Counted from the first letter of the stretch, positions 53,126-63,092 are shown. The stretch: DNA of 64,000 nt from Flammeovirgaceae bacterium 311 (GCA_000597885.1 CP004371.1:5596001-5660000), one strand, 5' to 3'. Numbers and translations: made by a program. The notes: generated from the letters alone by a model not told the origin.

Positions 53126-54526
53126 ATGATGGTATTAAAATCAAAGGCCGGTACACTGGGTATACTGCTGCTTGTTACGCAGGCAGCACTTTTGGGAGTG
53201 GTAGAGTTATTATGGGCAGGATTGCTGCCTAGGGAGGCAATGCTGTTTAGCCGCTGGGCCGGTGTGGCCGGCGTTACGCTCTACTGCCTGAGGAAAGCAT
53301 CGCTCACCACCTGGATTTTCGGTAGCATGGTGATAGGGGCAACCTTTGGCTATGATTTTCCCGAGATCGCTGTTGAGCTCAAAGTGCTTAGCCAGGTGTT
53401 TCTGCGCCTGATCAAAACCATAATAGCACCGCTCCTATTTGGTACGCTGGTGGTGGGCATTGCCGGCCATTCCAATCTAAAGCAGGTGGGCCGCATGGGC
53501 TGGAAATCTCTCCTCTACTTTGAGGTGGTGACCACCATAGCCCTGGTGGTGGGGCTCATTGCTATCAACATTTCCAAGGCAGGGGTGGGTATTGAGTTGC
53601 CCGCCGGCGAAGTACCCCTTGAGGCAAAGGCACAGGGCTGGGAAGAAGTGGTGCTGCATGTATTCCCTGAAAACATCGCCAAGTCTATTGTCGAAGGGCA
53701 GATCCTGCAGATCGTGATCTTCAGCATTCTGTTCGGCATAGGTCTGGCCATGATTGCGGATGATAAAAAGAAACATACCATGCTTGCTTTTGCGGAGAGC
53801 CTCTCGGAGGCCATGTTCAATTTTACACGCATCATCATGTACTTTGCGCCCATTGGTGTGGGAGCGGCCATTGCCTTTACTGTAGGGGAGATGGGCCTGG
53901 GTATCCTGGTAAACCTCTTTCAGCTGCTTGCAACCCTCTATATAGCGCTTGGCATATTTCTGCTGGGTGTGCTGCTGCCTATAGCACTGGCGCTAAAAAT
54001 ACCGATCCGCAAGTTTATCAAAGCTATTTCAGAGCCGGTCTCCATAGCCTTTGCCACCACCAGCTCAGAGGCTGCGTTGCCCAAAGCTATGGAGGCCATG
54101 GAAAAATTTGGCGTGCCCCGTAAAATTGTTGCCTTTGTGATGCCTACCGGCTATAGTTTTAACCTGGATGGCACAACCCTTTACCTGGCCCTGGCTGCTG
54201 TGTTTGTAGCTCAGGCTGCGGGTGTAGACATGAGCCTGCAGGACCAGGTGCTGATGGTGCTTACCCTGATGCTGACCAGTAAAGGCGTGGCGGGTGTGCC
54301 GCGGGCATCGCTGGTCATCCTGATGGGAACGGCTGCTACTTTCAACCTGCCCATGGCACCTATTTTCCTGATACTGGGTATCGATGAACTGATGGACATG
54401 GCTCGCACTTCTGTGAACGTTATTGGCAACTGCCTGGCTACCTGTGTGGTGGCTAAGTGGGAGGGAGAATTTGGTGTGGAATTACCACAGCCAGAGGTAG
54501 AAAAGACGGTTGAAGTAGCCGCATAA
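53126..54526 (+). CDS. Dicarboxylate/amino acid:cation symporter (DAACS)
   Basis: 466 residues, eight membrane segments plus two re-entrant hairpins. Hallmarks are the Ser-rich ATTSSEAALPKAMEAMEKFG hairpin, MPTGYSFNLDGTTLYLALA (variant NLDGT of the NMDGT motif) and KGVAGVPRASLVIL. It takes up glutamate, aspartate or C4-dicarboxylates with Na+ or H+. It starts 12 bases after the dehydrogenase; ATG at 53126. Confidence 0.93.
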   Translation: MMVLKSKAGTLGILLLVTQAALLGVVELLWAGLLPREAMLFSRWAGVAGVTLYCLRKASLTTWIFGSMVIGATFGYDFPEIAVELKVLSQVFLRLIKTIIAPLLFGTLVVGIAGHSNLKQVGRMGWKSLLYFEVVTTIALVVGLIAINISKAGVGIELPAGEVPLEAKAQGWEEVVLHVFPENIAKSIVEGQILQIVIFSILFGIGLAMIADDKKKHTMLAFAESLSEAMFNFTRIIMYFAPIGVGAAIAFTVGEMGLGILVNLFQLLATLYIALGIFLLGVLLPIALALKIPIRKFIKAISEPVSIAFATTSSEAALPKAMEAMEKFGVPRKIVAFVMPTGYSFNLDGTTLYLALAAVFVAQAAGVDMSLQDQVLMVLTLMLTSKGVAGVPRASLVILMGTAATFNLPMAPIFLILGIDELMDMARTSVNVIGNCLATCVVAKWEGEFGVELPQPEVEKTVEVAA

Positions 54527-54560
54527 GTTTTGAAAAATATTTAAACCCAACAGAAATATC

Positions 54561-55643
54561 ATGCAAATCCTGCTTTGGACTGGTTTCCTCATCCTGGTGG
54601 CAATTTTTCTTACCATCGACCTGGGCGTTTTCAATAAAAAAGCCCACCAGATTTCTGCTAAGGAGGCCCTGGGGTGGACCGGTTTATGGGTATCACTGGC
54701 GCTGCTTTTTGGCGGGTTCGTTTATTTTCTGTACGAAACTAACTGGATGCAGCTGCTGGCTCCAGATAATGTGTTGCTCTTTAACGGTAAAGAAGCCCTG
54801 CTAAAATACTATACCGGCTTTCTGATTGAAAAGTCCCTCAGCCTGGATAATATTTTTGTAATGGCCATGGTCTTTGCCTACTTCCGTATTCCCTTAAAAT
54901 ACCAGCATGAGGTGCTGTTCTGGGGAATTCTGGGTGCCATGGTATTCCGGGGTATCATGATCTTTGCAGGTACAGCACTCATTGCACAATTCTACTGGGT
55001 AAATTATCTCTTTGGTTTGCTGCTGCTATACTCTGCTATTCAAATGCTGTTGGCGAAGCAGGAGCAGGCAGATCTGTTCAACAGTCCGGTGGTAAGGTTT
55101 ATAAAGAAGTTTTACAGCATCAGCACGCATTTGCAGGAAGGGAAGTTTTTTGTGAGGGAGAAGGGAAAAAGGGCTGTTACGATTCTGTTTGTGGCGCTGG
55201 TGGTAATTGAAACGTCGGATATTCTGTTTGCAGTAGACTCTATTCCAGCCATTTTTGCCATCACCACAGATCCTTTTCTGGTATTTACTTCTAATATTTT
55301 TGCCATACTGGGGCTGCGCTCCCTTTATTTTGTATTGGCAGATTTTATGGACAGGTTTCGCTACCTCAAGTACAGCCTAATCTTTATTCTTGCTTTTGTA
55401 GGGGTAAAAATTATGCTGGCCCATCACTATGCATTTCCTACTATACTTTCGCTGAGTATCATCATCGGAACACTCATAGCAGGCATAGCAGCCTCCTACC
55501 TGACTGGCAGAAACAATAGAAGGGAGGAAGTTTCGCCCCTCGGCAATGACTATGGCAGTGTTGCAAAACCAGCAGACCGTGAACCTGTTGCTGTTGGGAC
55601 AGAGAAAGCAGTAGCTGGTCCGGGTACCGAGCAGCTTGGTTGA
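54561..55643 (+). CDS. TerC/Alx-family membrane protein
   Basis: 360 residues with about nine membrane segments. EKSLSLDNIFVMAMVFAYF and ETSDILFAVDSIPAIFAI are the paired TerC motifs holding conserved acidic residues. TerC/Alx proteins handle metal (notably Mn2+) export. It has a polar ~50-residue tail. A long hairpin and a promoter separate it from the antiporter. Confidence 0.93.
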   Translation: MQILLWTGFLILVAIFLTIDLGVFNKKAHQISAKEALGWTGLWVSLALLFGGFVYFLYETNWMQLLAPDNVLLFNGKEALLKYYTGFLIEKSLSLDNIFVMAMVFAYFRIPLKYQHEVLFWGILGAMVFRGIMIFAGTALIAQFYWVNYLFGLLLLYSAIQMLLAKQEQADLFNSPVVRFIKKFYSISTHLQEGKFFVREKGKRAVTILFVALVVIETSDILFAVDSIPAIFAITTDPFLVFTSNIFAILGLRSLYFVLADFMDRFRYLKYSLIFILAFVGVKIMLAHHYAFPTILSLSIIIGTLIAGIAASYLTGRNNRREEVSPLGNDYGSVAKPADREPVAVGTEKAVAGPGTEQLG

Positions 55644-55666
55644 TGACAGTTAAATAAAAAAGTATA

Positions 55667-55717
55667 AGCAGAGGGTTCAGAAGGTGCAATCAGCATTGAA
55701 CATCAGAACCCTCTGCT
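55667..55717. terminator. Hairpin after terC
   Basis: AGCAGAGGGTTC (55667-55678) and GAACCCTCTGCT (55706-55717) are exact complements around a 27-base loop. The right arm runs into the promoter of the next gene. Confidence 0.6.
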
Positions 55718-55724
55718 ATCTTTG
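55696..55724 (+). promoter_or_regulatory. Bacteroidete-type promoter of the antiporter gene
   Basis: TTG (55696-55698), 18-base spacer, then TATCTTTG (55717-55724), an exact TAnnTTTG box; the ATG is 36 bases downstream at 55760. Confidence 0.65.
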
Positions 55725-55759
55725 CAGTTCATAATTTGACTAGCGACACACCCATACAT

Positions 55760-56734
55760 ATGCTTAACTATCTTTTTTTGTTCGGGGGCATGGCCCTGAT
55801 TATTTTTAGCGCTAACTGGCTGGTAGACGGCGCCTCCGGCATTGCCAAAAAGTTTGGTATCTCTGATCTGGTGATTGGATTAACCATTGTAGCATTTGGC
55901 ACCTCAGCCCCTGAGCTCACCGTAAACGTGTTTTCTGCCCTGCAGGGCTCCACCGACATTGCCATTGGCAATGTGCTGGGCAGTAATATTGCCAATATTT
56001 TTCTGATTCTGGGCGTAGCGGCACTTATCTACCCGCTCAGTATTCAGCGTAATACCACCTGGAAAGAAATTCCCCTAAGCCTGCTGGCTGCGGTGGTGTT
56101 GGGGGTACTTGCCAACGATCAGCTCATTGACCGCAGTACCACAGGCAGCGAGGTATCGCGCATCGATGGTATTGTGCTGCTTTGCTTTTTCCTGATCTTT
56201 ATGGTGTACACTTTTGAAATTGCCCGCAGCCAAAAGGAAGCAATTGATGAAAGCATAAAACCAGTCCCTTTGTGGAAAGGCCTGTTGCTCATAGCCATCG
56301 GGCTGCTTGGTCTCTATTTTGGTGGAAAATACCTGGTAGAGGGTGCTATTGTGATTGCACGTGAATTTGGGATGAGCGAGCGCCTGATTGGCCTGACCAT
56401 TATTGCCATTGGCACATCGCTGCCGGAGTTAGCCACTTCTGTGGTAGCGGCCTTTAAGAAAAAAGCAGATATAGCCATCGGGAATGTAGTGGGTTCCAAT
56501 ATCTTTAACATCTTCTTTATACTGGGCGTAACCTCAGTATTAAAGCCACTGCCCTTTGTGCCGGCTGCCAATTTCGATATCATAGCCACCATTTTAGCCA
56601 GCCTGCTGCTGTTCCTGACTACCTTTACCCTGGGCAGAAAAAGCGTGGATAGGATAGAGGGAGGTTTCTTTGTGCTGATCTACATTGGATATATCATCTA
56701 TTCTTTGGCGATGGGAAGCACCACCACTGCCTGA
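55760..56734 (+). CDS. Calcium/sodium antiporter (CaCA family, YrbG type)
   Basis: ATG 55760 is used; the frame also opens with TTG at 55736. The 324-residue protein has ten membrane segments and the two inverted alpha repeats, TSAPELTVNVFSALQGSTDI with VLGSNIANIFLILG and TSLPELATSVVAAFKKKADI with VVGSNIFNIFFILG. It exchanges Ca2+ (or Na+/H+) across the inner membrane. Confidence 0.95.
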   Translation: MLNYLFLFGGMALIIFSANWLVDGASGIAKKFGISDLVIGLTIVAFGTSAPELTVNVFSALQGSTDIAIGNVLGSNIANIFLILGVAALIYPLSIQRNTTWKEIPLSLLAAVVLGVLANDQLIDRSTTGSEVSRIDGIVLLCFFLIFMVYTFEIARSQKEAIDESIKPVPLWKGLLLIAIGLLGLYFGGKYLVEGAIVIAREFGMSERLIGLTIIAIGTSLPELATSVVAAFKKKADIAIGNVVGSNIFNIFFILGVTSVLKPLPFVPAANFDIIATILASLLLFLTTFTLGRKSVDRIEGGFFVLIYIGYIIYSLAMGSTTTA

Positions 56735-56748
56735 TACAGCTCTTTTGG

Positions 56749-59700
56749 CTATGGCAGTCCTATCAGAGCATCTACCACCCATTCTACCCAGCCGGGCATC
56801 AGGCTGGAGGCCATGCCGCTTGTCATGGCGCCGCTCATGTGGTTGAATACAGATTTTGAATAATCCCTTTCCACTTCAATTTCACCTCTGCGCAGGTTTC
56901 CAAAGCTGGAGGGGTTATTATCCTTGATCACAACATTGTTGATGAGCCAGCTACCGGCATTCATCAAAAAGCCTGGATTTTCCGGATCTTCCTTATCGAT
57001 GAGCTGCATATCCAGATTCTGGTACAGGAAGCGCATCTCGCCCTCTGCCATATGTTCTGTGGCGGTTACGGCAAAGGCAGCTTTGTTAATACGGCCGCTT
57101 TCCATGCGGATAAACATGATCTTTTCGAACAGTGGATTGAAGGCCGTGAATTTCATAGGCTCGAGAGACCCTTCATAGGTGTACAGGTCATCGGGATGAT
57201 CCATCTGAAACTGGAACTTAACCTCAAGGGTGCTTTCACCCATCAGACTGGTACTGCCATCAACAGTAATGATGTTGTTCTCTCTGAACAGCAAAGAATC
57301 ATTGGTGATGTTCGTAATCAGCAACCTGGTTTGGTCAAGGGTAAGCACGCCGGGTTCTACGCCATCCGGTGCAATTTCAGAGTAAACGATCACCCCTTTT
57401 ATCACGCTTACAGTATCTATTTCTACGCGAAATTCCAGATCCCGAAGCATGCGTTGCAGCGTATAAGGCTGTCTGCCTGGGTCCTGTTGTACGCGGTTAT
57501 CACGGTATATGTCTATGTCAGGATCCTTGACCAGTATCTTCGAGGCCAGTATTTCCTGGTTATTAAAAAGTTCATCCAGCCTGAAGCCCTGCATTTCGAT
57601 GCCGGGTATTTTCAGATCAATGCGGTCTGCTGCATATTCAAGCCTGTCCTGGTATTCATCATGTTTGAATAAAGGCTCCAGGCGTATACTGTCTATGGTA
57701 AGCAACTGGTCATTCAGGGCAGTTCTTAGCTCGCCCAGGCGAAATTCATACAGGCTGTCGGGGGTCAGAAAGGAATAATCCTTCACTAAAATCCCAATAT
57801 CATCTACCCGGAACATTTCCAGGGGGTCGGCGGCCTCCATCGACGCCAGTCTTAGCTCATCCAGAATAACGGATACATGCTCCAGGGTCTGGCTTCTTTG
57901 TACGGTATCATCAAGAATCTTAAGGCTGAAATAGCCGTCTTCTACACGTATACGTTCCACCCTGAAGGTTTCCACTATCTCGTTTACCTGCTCCAGGGCT
58001 CCATTTTCTCCTGCTGCCTGGCTGCTGTCGGCCTGTATACCTTCACTGGTATTTTCCTCCTGGTCTTCCTCGCTTTCGTCTCTATCGCCTGCTGTATTAG
58101 TTTCTTCCTCAGGTTCTTCCCCGTCACGCCGGTCTACTACATTTTTGTCCTGCAAAATGGCTATCTCCGGTTGTGTGAGCACCATTTCTGTCATATTGAA
58201 ACGGCCTGTTTCATAGGAGCGCACCAGGTCAAAACCGGTAATCCTGAAACTTTCTGCTGTTATATCAAACAGGTTGCGGCTGGCCTCCTCAAAATTTTCT
58301 GCTTTGATCTGCTCATGCATTTCCCTGTCTGAGTCAACTTCGAACAGGCGGGCAGTAAGTGTTTCCTCCCTGCTGGAGTAGTGCAGGCTGTCCAGGGTAA
58401 TGGTATAGAGGCTGTCGGGCGACTGATAGCTGTAATTGCCTGCCGTAAGGACCATTTCTTCCAGGGGAAGTTCCTCATCAAGACCATCCATTTTTTCAGG
58501 GCTGAGGTGGAGTCCTGAAACAGTGGTAGATACATGCTCCAGCAACTGGGTCCGGATTATCTCATCACGCTTTTCCCGGTAGGTAAAGGTGCCGTTTTCC
58601 AGTCGAATGGCATTAACCGTAACTGGGCTGAAAAAGCTGAATAACACATCGGTAGCCGGTTCCTGTTCGCCATTTTGCGGGCTGCTTTCCTCAACATCCC
58701 GGTCCATGGTAATTGCCAGTTCGGGCTGCCGGAGCGTAATCTCGTCAATATCCATTCTGCCTGCATTCATGGCCCTGATAATGTCCAGATTGGTGATGCG
58801 GAACAGGCTGGCAGAAAAGTCAAACAAGTTTTTGCTGGCATCATTGCTCTGTTTCAGCCTGTCGTTATGCTGGGTATCTGCACTCAGCTCTATAGATCTT
58901 GCGGTAAGCTCCTTTTCTCTGGTAGAGTAGCGGAGCCTGCCCAGGGCAAAGGTCTGGGCATTATCGGGAATCCTGTAGCTGTAATTACGGGCTGTTAAAA
59001 GGATGTCATTAAGCGGCAAACGGGGATTCTGCTGGTAAATAAAAACGGAATCTATATGGAGACCGGTAAGTGTAACGGAGGCTTCTTCCAACTCCTGGCT
59101 TAGCATGATATCACCATCTTTAACATGCTGGGTATGGTAAAGATCCTGAACCGTTATCTGGTCAACATTAAGTTCGGTGATAAAGTCTGAAAGCTGCTCA
59201 TAAGTGTTTTGCATGAGGGCCTCGAGGTCAAGTTTGGGTTCAGGCACTGCTTCTGCGTGCAGGATATCCAGGGATGGACTACGGAGCAGGATACTGCCAA
59301 TGTCCATCATCCGGGTCTGAAAAGCCTGTAGCAGGTCCATGTCATCTATGCGGAGGCTGGGTGCTTCCAGGTTGTACACAATAAACTGGGCCTTGTTAAT
59401 TTGTTTTAAGCTGTCATTTTTGTCCCAGTCGCCTTTTACACTTATAGAATCTAAGTGAAGGTGCTGGTCCCTGCTCGAGAGTTCCAGCCATCCCAGGTCT
59501 ATGGTATAAGGCGTTTCGGGGTGCCTGTAGCGATAGTCTTCTACCGTAATCAGGTACTCCTGAAGGGGCAGGCTGTCTCTGGGTGTAAAGAGCGTGGCAG
59601 AGTCGATCTGTATTTCCTGCAGGCTTAGGTTTAGCTTATCGAGGTGCTGTACGGTTAAAATTTCATGAAACTTGGTGCGGTACACCAGGCGGGCATCAGC

Positions 59701-60777
59701 TATACGAAATTCCTCCAGCCCTACAGTCTCTATATATTCAGAGGCTTGTTCATAGAGCTGTTTCAGGTTAAATTCTGCTGCAACAGCCGGAATATCGGGG
59801 TTTTCCAGCACCTCCAGCTCTGCGTTTTCAAGGGTAATATGCTCCACCTGGAGCTGCTTGCTGCGATAGGCCTCTACGATATCAAAGCCCTCCATATGCA
59901 GCCGGGGTGCACGTACGCCAAAAAGCATCCGGTTGGCATCTGCAGTGGCCAGGGCTATATTAGCTTCATGATCTGCTTTTACCACAAAATCTTCCAGCAG
60001 TAGCCCGCCTTCTTTTGAGGAGTAGCTGAACAGCCTGAAACCAATGGTATAGACACTGTCAGGCGTATTGAAAACATATTCTTTTAATTCTATCCGGATA
60101 TCATCTGCATCGAAAATACGGGTGTGGTCGGGCTGATCAAGTTGATCGAGTGCCAGCTCCAGCTCTGTAATACCCAGTGAAAGATGCGGAATATCATGCA
60201 CAGGCTGGTTGGGCTCACCCCAGACAAGCTGGCGGATGGTGGCGTCGGGAATGTCTATTTCTCCTATATCTACAGATTCAATAAAATTTCTGATGGCGTT
60301 ACCATTGCCTTGTTCATCGGGCTTATTCTCCGAAGTTTCCACGCTTTCATCTACTACCACTGTAATATCGGGGCTATCCATAAATACCCTGCCAATGCTT
60401 AGCTGCTTTCTTAGGATTGCGTCTAACAGATTTATGCCCGCTACCTTAAACTCCTGCGTTTTTAGCTCAATAAGCATTGGACTGGCTTCGCCGGCTTCAC
60501 GCTGCCGGCGGTGTACGGCGGTATCGGCAGATAAATGCAGGTTGTTAAGTGTTACAGTTGTGGCAAGCAGGTTGATATTTATATCTTCAAATTCGATGCT
60601 GTACAAGCCATCCGTATTTGTTGCTACCTGTTCCTTGAGGTAGCGTTCTGCATAAGGCTCTAATGCCGTAAGAAGTAAGATAGTAAGGATCAGTACCAGG
60701 CCAAACAAACACCCACACACAATACCTACAATTTTTAGTATTTTTCGGCTAAGGCTTGGCTTTTCTGATGATGACAT
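56749..60777 (-). CDS. Large AsmA/DUF748-like envelope protein with five tandem modules
   Basis: 1,342 residues. One N-terminal membrane anchor (IVGIVCGCLFGLVLILTILL), then an AsmA/DUF748-type beta-rich region. Five modules of ~180 residues repeat the order YxYRxPDxxYTI, LxYSSRExxLxx, a charged loop, LFDxxAxxxRIxxxDLxxA, MDIxEIxLxxPEL; the first two are the most diverged. A ~50-residue Glu-rich insert is near residue 900. The C-terminal module ends in hydrophobic repeats (GAMTSGMASSLMPGW). AsmA-like proteins handle lipid traffic in the envelope; exact role unknown. Confidence 0.75.
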   Translation of the reverse strand: MSSSEKPSLSRKILKIVGIVCGCLFGLVLILTILLLTALEPYAERYLKEQVATNTDGLYSIEFEDININLLATTVTLNNLHLSADTAVHRRQREAGEASPMLIELKTQEFKVAGINLLDAILRKQLSIGRVFMDSPDITVVVDESVETSENKPDEQGNGNAIRNFIESVDIGEIDIPDATIRQLVWGEPNQPVHDIPHLSLGITELELALDQLDQPDHTRIFDADDIRIELKEYVFNTPDSVYTIGFRLFSYSSKEGGLLLEDFVVKADHEANIALATADANRMLFGVRAPRLHMEGFDIVEAYRSKQLQVEHITLENAELEVLENPDIPAVAAEFNLKQLYEQASEYIETVGLEEFRIADARLVYRTKFHEILTVQHLDKLNLSLQEIQIDSATLFTPRDSLPLQEYLITVEDYRYRHPETPYTIDLGWLELSSRDQHLHLDSISVKGDWDKNDSLKQINKAQFIVYNLEAPSLRIDDMDLLQAFQTRMMDIGSILLRSPSLDILHAEAVPEPKLDLEALMQNTYEQLSDFITELNVDQITVQDLYHTQHVKDGDIMLSQELEEASVTLTGLHIDSVFIYQQNPRLPLNDILLTARNYSYRIPDNAQTFALGRLRYSTREKELTARSIELSADTQHNDRLKQSNDASKNLFDFSASLFRITNLDIIRAMNAGRMDIDEITLRQPELAITMDRDVEESSPQNGEQEPATDVLFSFFSPVTVNAIRLENGTFTYREKRDEIIRTQLLEHVSTTVSGLHLSPEKMDGLDEELPLEEMVLTAGNYSYQSPDSLYTITLDSLHYSSREETLTARLFEVDSDREMHEQIKAENFEEASRNLFDITAESFRITGFDLVRSYETGRFNMTEMVLTQPEIAILQDKNVVDRRDGEEPEEETNTAGDRDESEEDQEENTSEGIQADSSQAAGENGALEQVNEIVETFRVERIRVEDGYFSLKILDDTVQRSQTLEHVSVILDELRLASMEAADPLEMFRVDDIGILVKDYSFLTPDSLYEFRLGELRTALNDQLLTIDSIRLEPLFKHDEYQDRLEYAADRIDLKIPGIEMQGFRLDELFNNQEILASKILVKDPDIDIYRDNRVQQDPGRQPYTLQRMLRDLEFRVEIDTVSVIKGVIVYSEIAPDGVEPGVLTLDQTRLLITNITNDSLLFRENNIITVDGSTSLMGESTLEVKFQFQMDHPDDLYTYEGSLEPMKFTAFNPLFEKIMFIRMESGRINKAAFAVTATEHMAEGEMRFLYQNLDMQLIDKEDPENPGFLMNAGSWLINNVVIKDNNPSSFGNLRRGEIEVERDYSKSVFNHMSGAMTSGMASSLMPGWVEWVVDALIGLP

Positions 60778-61097
60778 TTATAAATAGAAAATTCTGGGTT
60801 CTAAAAAACAGAGTTATAAAAATTAACCTCTCCTTATGTCTTACGTTGAAAGAACAGATTTGGATTTAATTAATATGAGTCTAAATTTTTTGTTTGTAAT
60901 GCCAGAAAGGTTAAACAAACTTTTAAGGCCTTAAGCAATTTGCTGATGGTGGTGTGATTACGATAAAGATCAGCTACTGAGGTTGAATTTGGAGCAGTAG
61001 CATTAATTAGGAAATAAGAAATATCTTTGCGTAATCCTTGTTTAAACCTTGTTTTTAGAGCTGAATCCATTTATTATTTAAACTTCCATTCGAAAAT
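60778..61097. other. Divergent region between AsmA-like gene and PQQ dehydrogenase
   Basis: 320 A/T-rich bases. A perfect -7 box TATCTTTG is at 61022-61029, ~69 bases upstream of the dehydrogenase ATG. A 66-codon frame on the minus strand (60870-61070) matches nothing I recognise. No RNA is seen. Confidence 0.4.
61022..61029 (+). promoter_or_regulatory. -7 box of the dehydrogenase gene
   Basis: TATCTTTG is an exact TAnnTTTG match; no TTG occurs at the usual -33 spacing, the nearest being about 30 bases upstream. Confidence 0.45.
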
Positions 61098-62570
61098 ATG
61101 ACAGTAATAAATAAAATGCCCGCCTTCTTGTTGCTGGTACTTTTAGGACTATATGCCTGTAATGGTGAGCAGGCAGACACACAGACCGGTACTGCTGCCG
61201 ATACGGCAGGTCTTGGTGCAGAAGAGGCACTTGCAGGCGAGGAGCATCAAAAGGCTGCAGCAAATTTTACAGCCTATTGTGCCGGCTGCCATGGCGGCAG
61301 TGCAAGTACTTTTGCGGATAGAGAATGGAAGTACGGAGACCAGCCCGATTCACTTTTTGCCTCCATCAAACATGGACACCCAGATGTGGGCATGCCAGCT
61401 TTTGAAGAAACTTTCTCTGATCAGGAAATCCGGGGCCTCGTTGCCTATATTCAGCAGGGGATGAATCAGGTTGCGCAGTATACTTTTGAGGAAGCTGAAA
61501 GTCTGCCTGCCACCTACCAGGCAGAGCAGTTTACCTACAGGCTCGATACAGTTGCCATTGATTTTGGCGAGGTACCCTGGAGTATTGAGTTTTTGCCTGA
61601 TGGCGGAATGCTCATTACTGAAATTGGCGGCACCTTATACCGCCGCACGCCAGATGGCAAACTGCAGGAGGTAAGCGGTGTGCCTAAGGTACAGGCCGAA
61701 GGGCAGGGCGGCCTGCTGGATATTGAGCTCCACCCCAACTTCAGCAGTAACAACCTTATTTTTCTCTCATACTCGGCTGTGAAAGAAGAGGGGGGCAGTA
61801 CCTTAACAACCACTGCTGTGATGCGGGCAAGGTTAGAGGGTAATTCCCTCAGAGAGCAAAAAGTAATATTCGAGGCGGAGCCGTGGTCAACCACCAGGCA
61901 TCATTATGGTTCCCGCCTTGCCTTTGGTCCTGATGGCAACCTGTACTTCTCTGTTGGCGACCGGGGCAATCACGATGAAAACCCGCAGGACCTCCAGCGG
62001 CACCCCGGCAAAATTCACCGGATCAGGGATGATGGGTCCATTCCTGCCGATAATCCTTTTAGCGGCCAGGGAAATGCAAAAGCGTCAATCTACTCATACG
62101 GGCACCGCAACCCGCAGGGAATGCTTTTTCATCCGAAAAGTGGCCAGCTCTGGGAGCATGAGCACGGCCCACGGGGCGGCGATGAGATCAATGTGATCGA
62201 GAAGGGAGTAAATTATGGCTGGCCAGCCATTTCTTATGGCATCAACTACGACGGAAAACCAATCACTGATAAAACAGAAGCAACGGGAATGGAGCAGCCG
62301 CTCCAACAGTGGACACCCTCCATTGCACCTTCGGGCATGGCCTTTGTAACAGGTAATAGGTACAAAGGGTGGGAGGGCAGCCTGCTTTCCGGTTCTCTGC
62401 GCTTTCAGTACCTGAACCGCAGCACACTAGAGGGCACTGATATCACTGCAGAGGAACAGCTGCTGAAAAACATCGGCAGGGTGCGGGATGTGAAAATGAG
62501 TCCGGATGGTTACATCTACCTGGCAGTAGAAAACCCGGCCCGTATTTACCGGATTGTTCCTGTTGAGTAA
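61098..62570 (+). CDS. Lipoprotein cytochrome c / PQQ-dependent sugar dehydrogenase fusion
   Basis: 490 residues. The leader ends in a lipobox LYACNG (Cys near residue 17). A short cytochrome c domain follows (CAGCH heme site at residues ~62-66, with GMPAFEE as the Met ligand). Residues ~150-490 are a soluble aldose/sorbosone dehydrogenase propeller: VPWSIEFLPDGGMLITE, RLAFGPDGNLYFSVGDRGNH and EHGPRGGDEINVIEKGVNYG. The dehydrogenase oxidises a sugar with PQQ and could pass electrons to the fused heme. Confidence 0.88.
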   Translation: MTVINKMPAFLLLVLLGLYACNGEQADTQTGTAADTAGLGAEEALAGEEHQKAAANFTAYCAGCHGGSASTFADREWKYGDQPDSLFASIKHGHPDVGMPAFEETFSDQEIRGLVAYIQQGMNQVAQYTFEEAESLPATYQAEQFTYRLDTVAIDFGEVPWSIEFLPDGGMLITEIGGTLYRRTPDGKLQEVSGVPKVQAEGQGGLLDIELHPNFSSNNLIFLSYSAVKEEGGSTLTTTAVMRARLEGNSLREQKVIFEAEPWSTTRHHYGSRLAFGPDGNLYFSVGDRGNHDENPQDLQRHPGKIHRIRDDGSIPADNPFSGQGNAKASIYSYGHRNPQGMLFHPKSGQLWEHEHGPRGGDEINVIEKGVNYGWPAISYGINYDGKPITDKTEATGMEQPLQQWTPSIAPSGMAFVTGNRYKGWEGSLLSGSLRFQYLNRSTLEGTDITAEEQLLKNIGRVRDVKMSPDGYIYLAVENPARIYRIVPVE

Positions 62571-62588
62571 TTAATTATAAGAAACAGC

Positions 62589-62628
62589 AAAAGGGTGGTG
62601 CATATTTTCAAATATGCACCACCCTTTT
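62589..62628. terminator. Bidirectional 19-bp hairpin terminator
   Basis: Bases 62589-62607 and 62610-62628 are exact complements with a two-base loop; A-run on one side and T-run on the other. It sits between the convergent dehydrogenase and small lipoprotein genes. Confidence 0.85.
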
Positions 62629-62649
62629 TATATAATGGTAATGTTCTAA

Positions 62650-62991
62650 TTATTTGTTAAGAGGTGCGCCAACAGGCACCGCACAGTCGTGGCCCGGCTC
62701 TCCATGAGGAGGGTTGGTGCCTGGTACAACAGTGCCCTGTGCAGGCAGAGGATTCAGGTTTGGCATGGGCAGGTTTGGTGCAGCAGGCGTATTCAGGGGA
62801 GCGCCTACTTCAATATCGCAACGGTGCCCGGGCTGTCCGTGCGGTGGGTTTAAGGCTGCTGTATTGGTGGGCGCTGCCATTGTTGATGGAGCAGTGCCGG
62901 GGGTGTTGCCTTCCTTGTTGGTGTTTCCATCTGAGCAGCTCATAAAGGAAACAAAAGAAGCTAGCAGGAACAGATTTACCGTAATTTTCAT
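62650..62991 (-). CDS. Small lipoprotein with two PPHGxPGHxC repeats
   Basis: 113 residues: leader with lipobox FMSCSD (Cys19), then a Pro/Ala/Asn-rich chain holding two copies of LNPPHGQPGHRCDIEVGAPL-like sequence (copy two: NPPHGEPGHDCAVPVGAPLN). Each repeat has two His and one Cys, a plausible metal or heme ligand set, but the function is unknown. This repeat is seen in other bacteroidete lipoproteins as I remember. A -7 box is on the same strand at 63093-63100. Confidence 0.82.
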   Translation of the reverse strand: MKITVNLFLLASFVSFMSCSDGNTNKEGNTPGTAPSTMAAPTNTAALNPPHGQPGHRCDIEVGAPLNTPAAPNLPMPNLNPLPAQGTVVPGTNPPHGEPGHDCAVPVGAPLNK

Positions 62992-63092
62992 AATGAATTT
63001 GTTGCTGTATCAGGTTATCTAAGGATTTGTGAAGAAAGCTTTGGCTTATTACAAGCCACTGTTCCGGTCAGCCAATCCGTAAAATGATTCTT

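Noticed and set aside
60870-61070. 66-codon minus-strand frame
   Set aside because: No recognisable domain, in an AT-rich promoter region.
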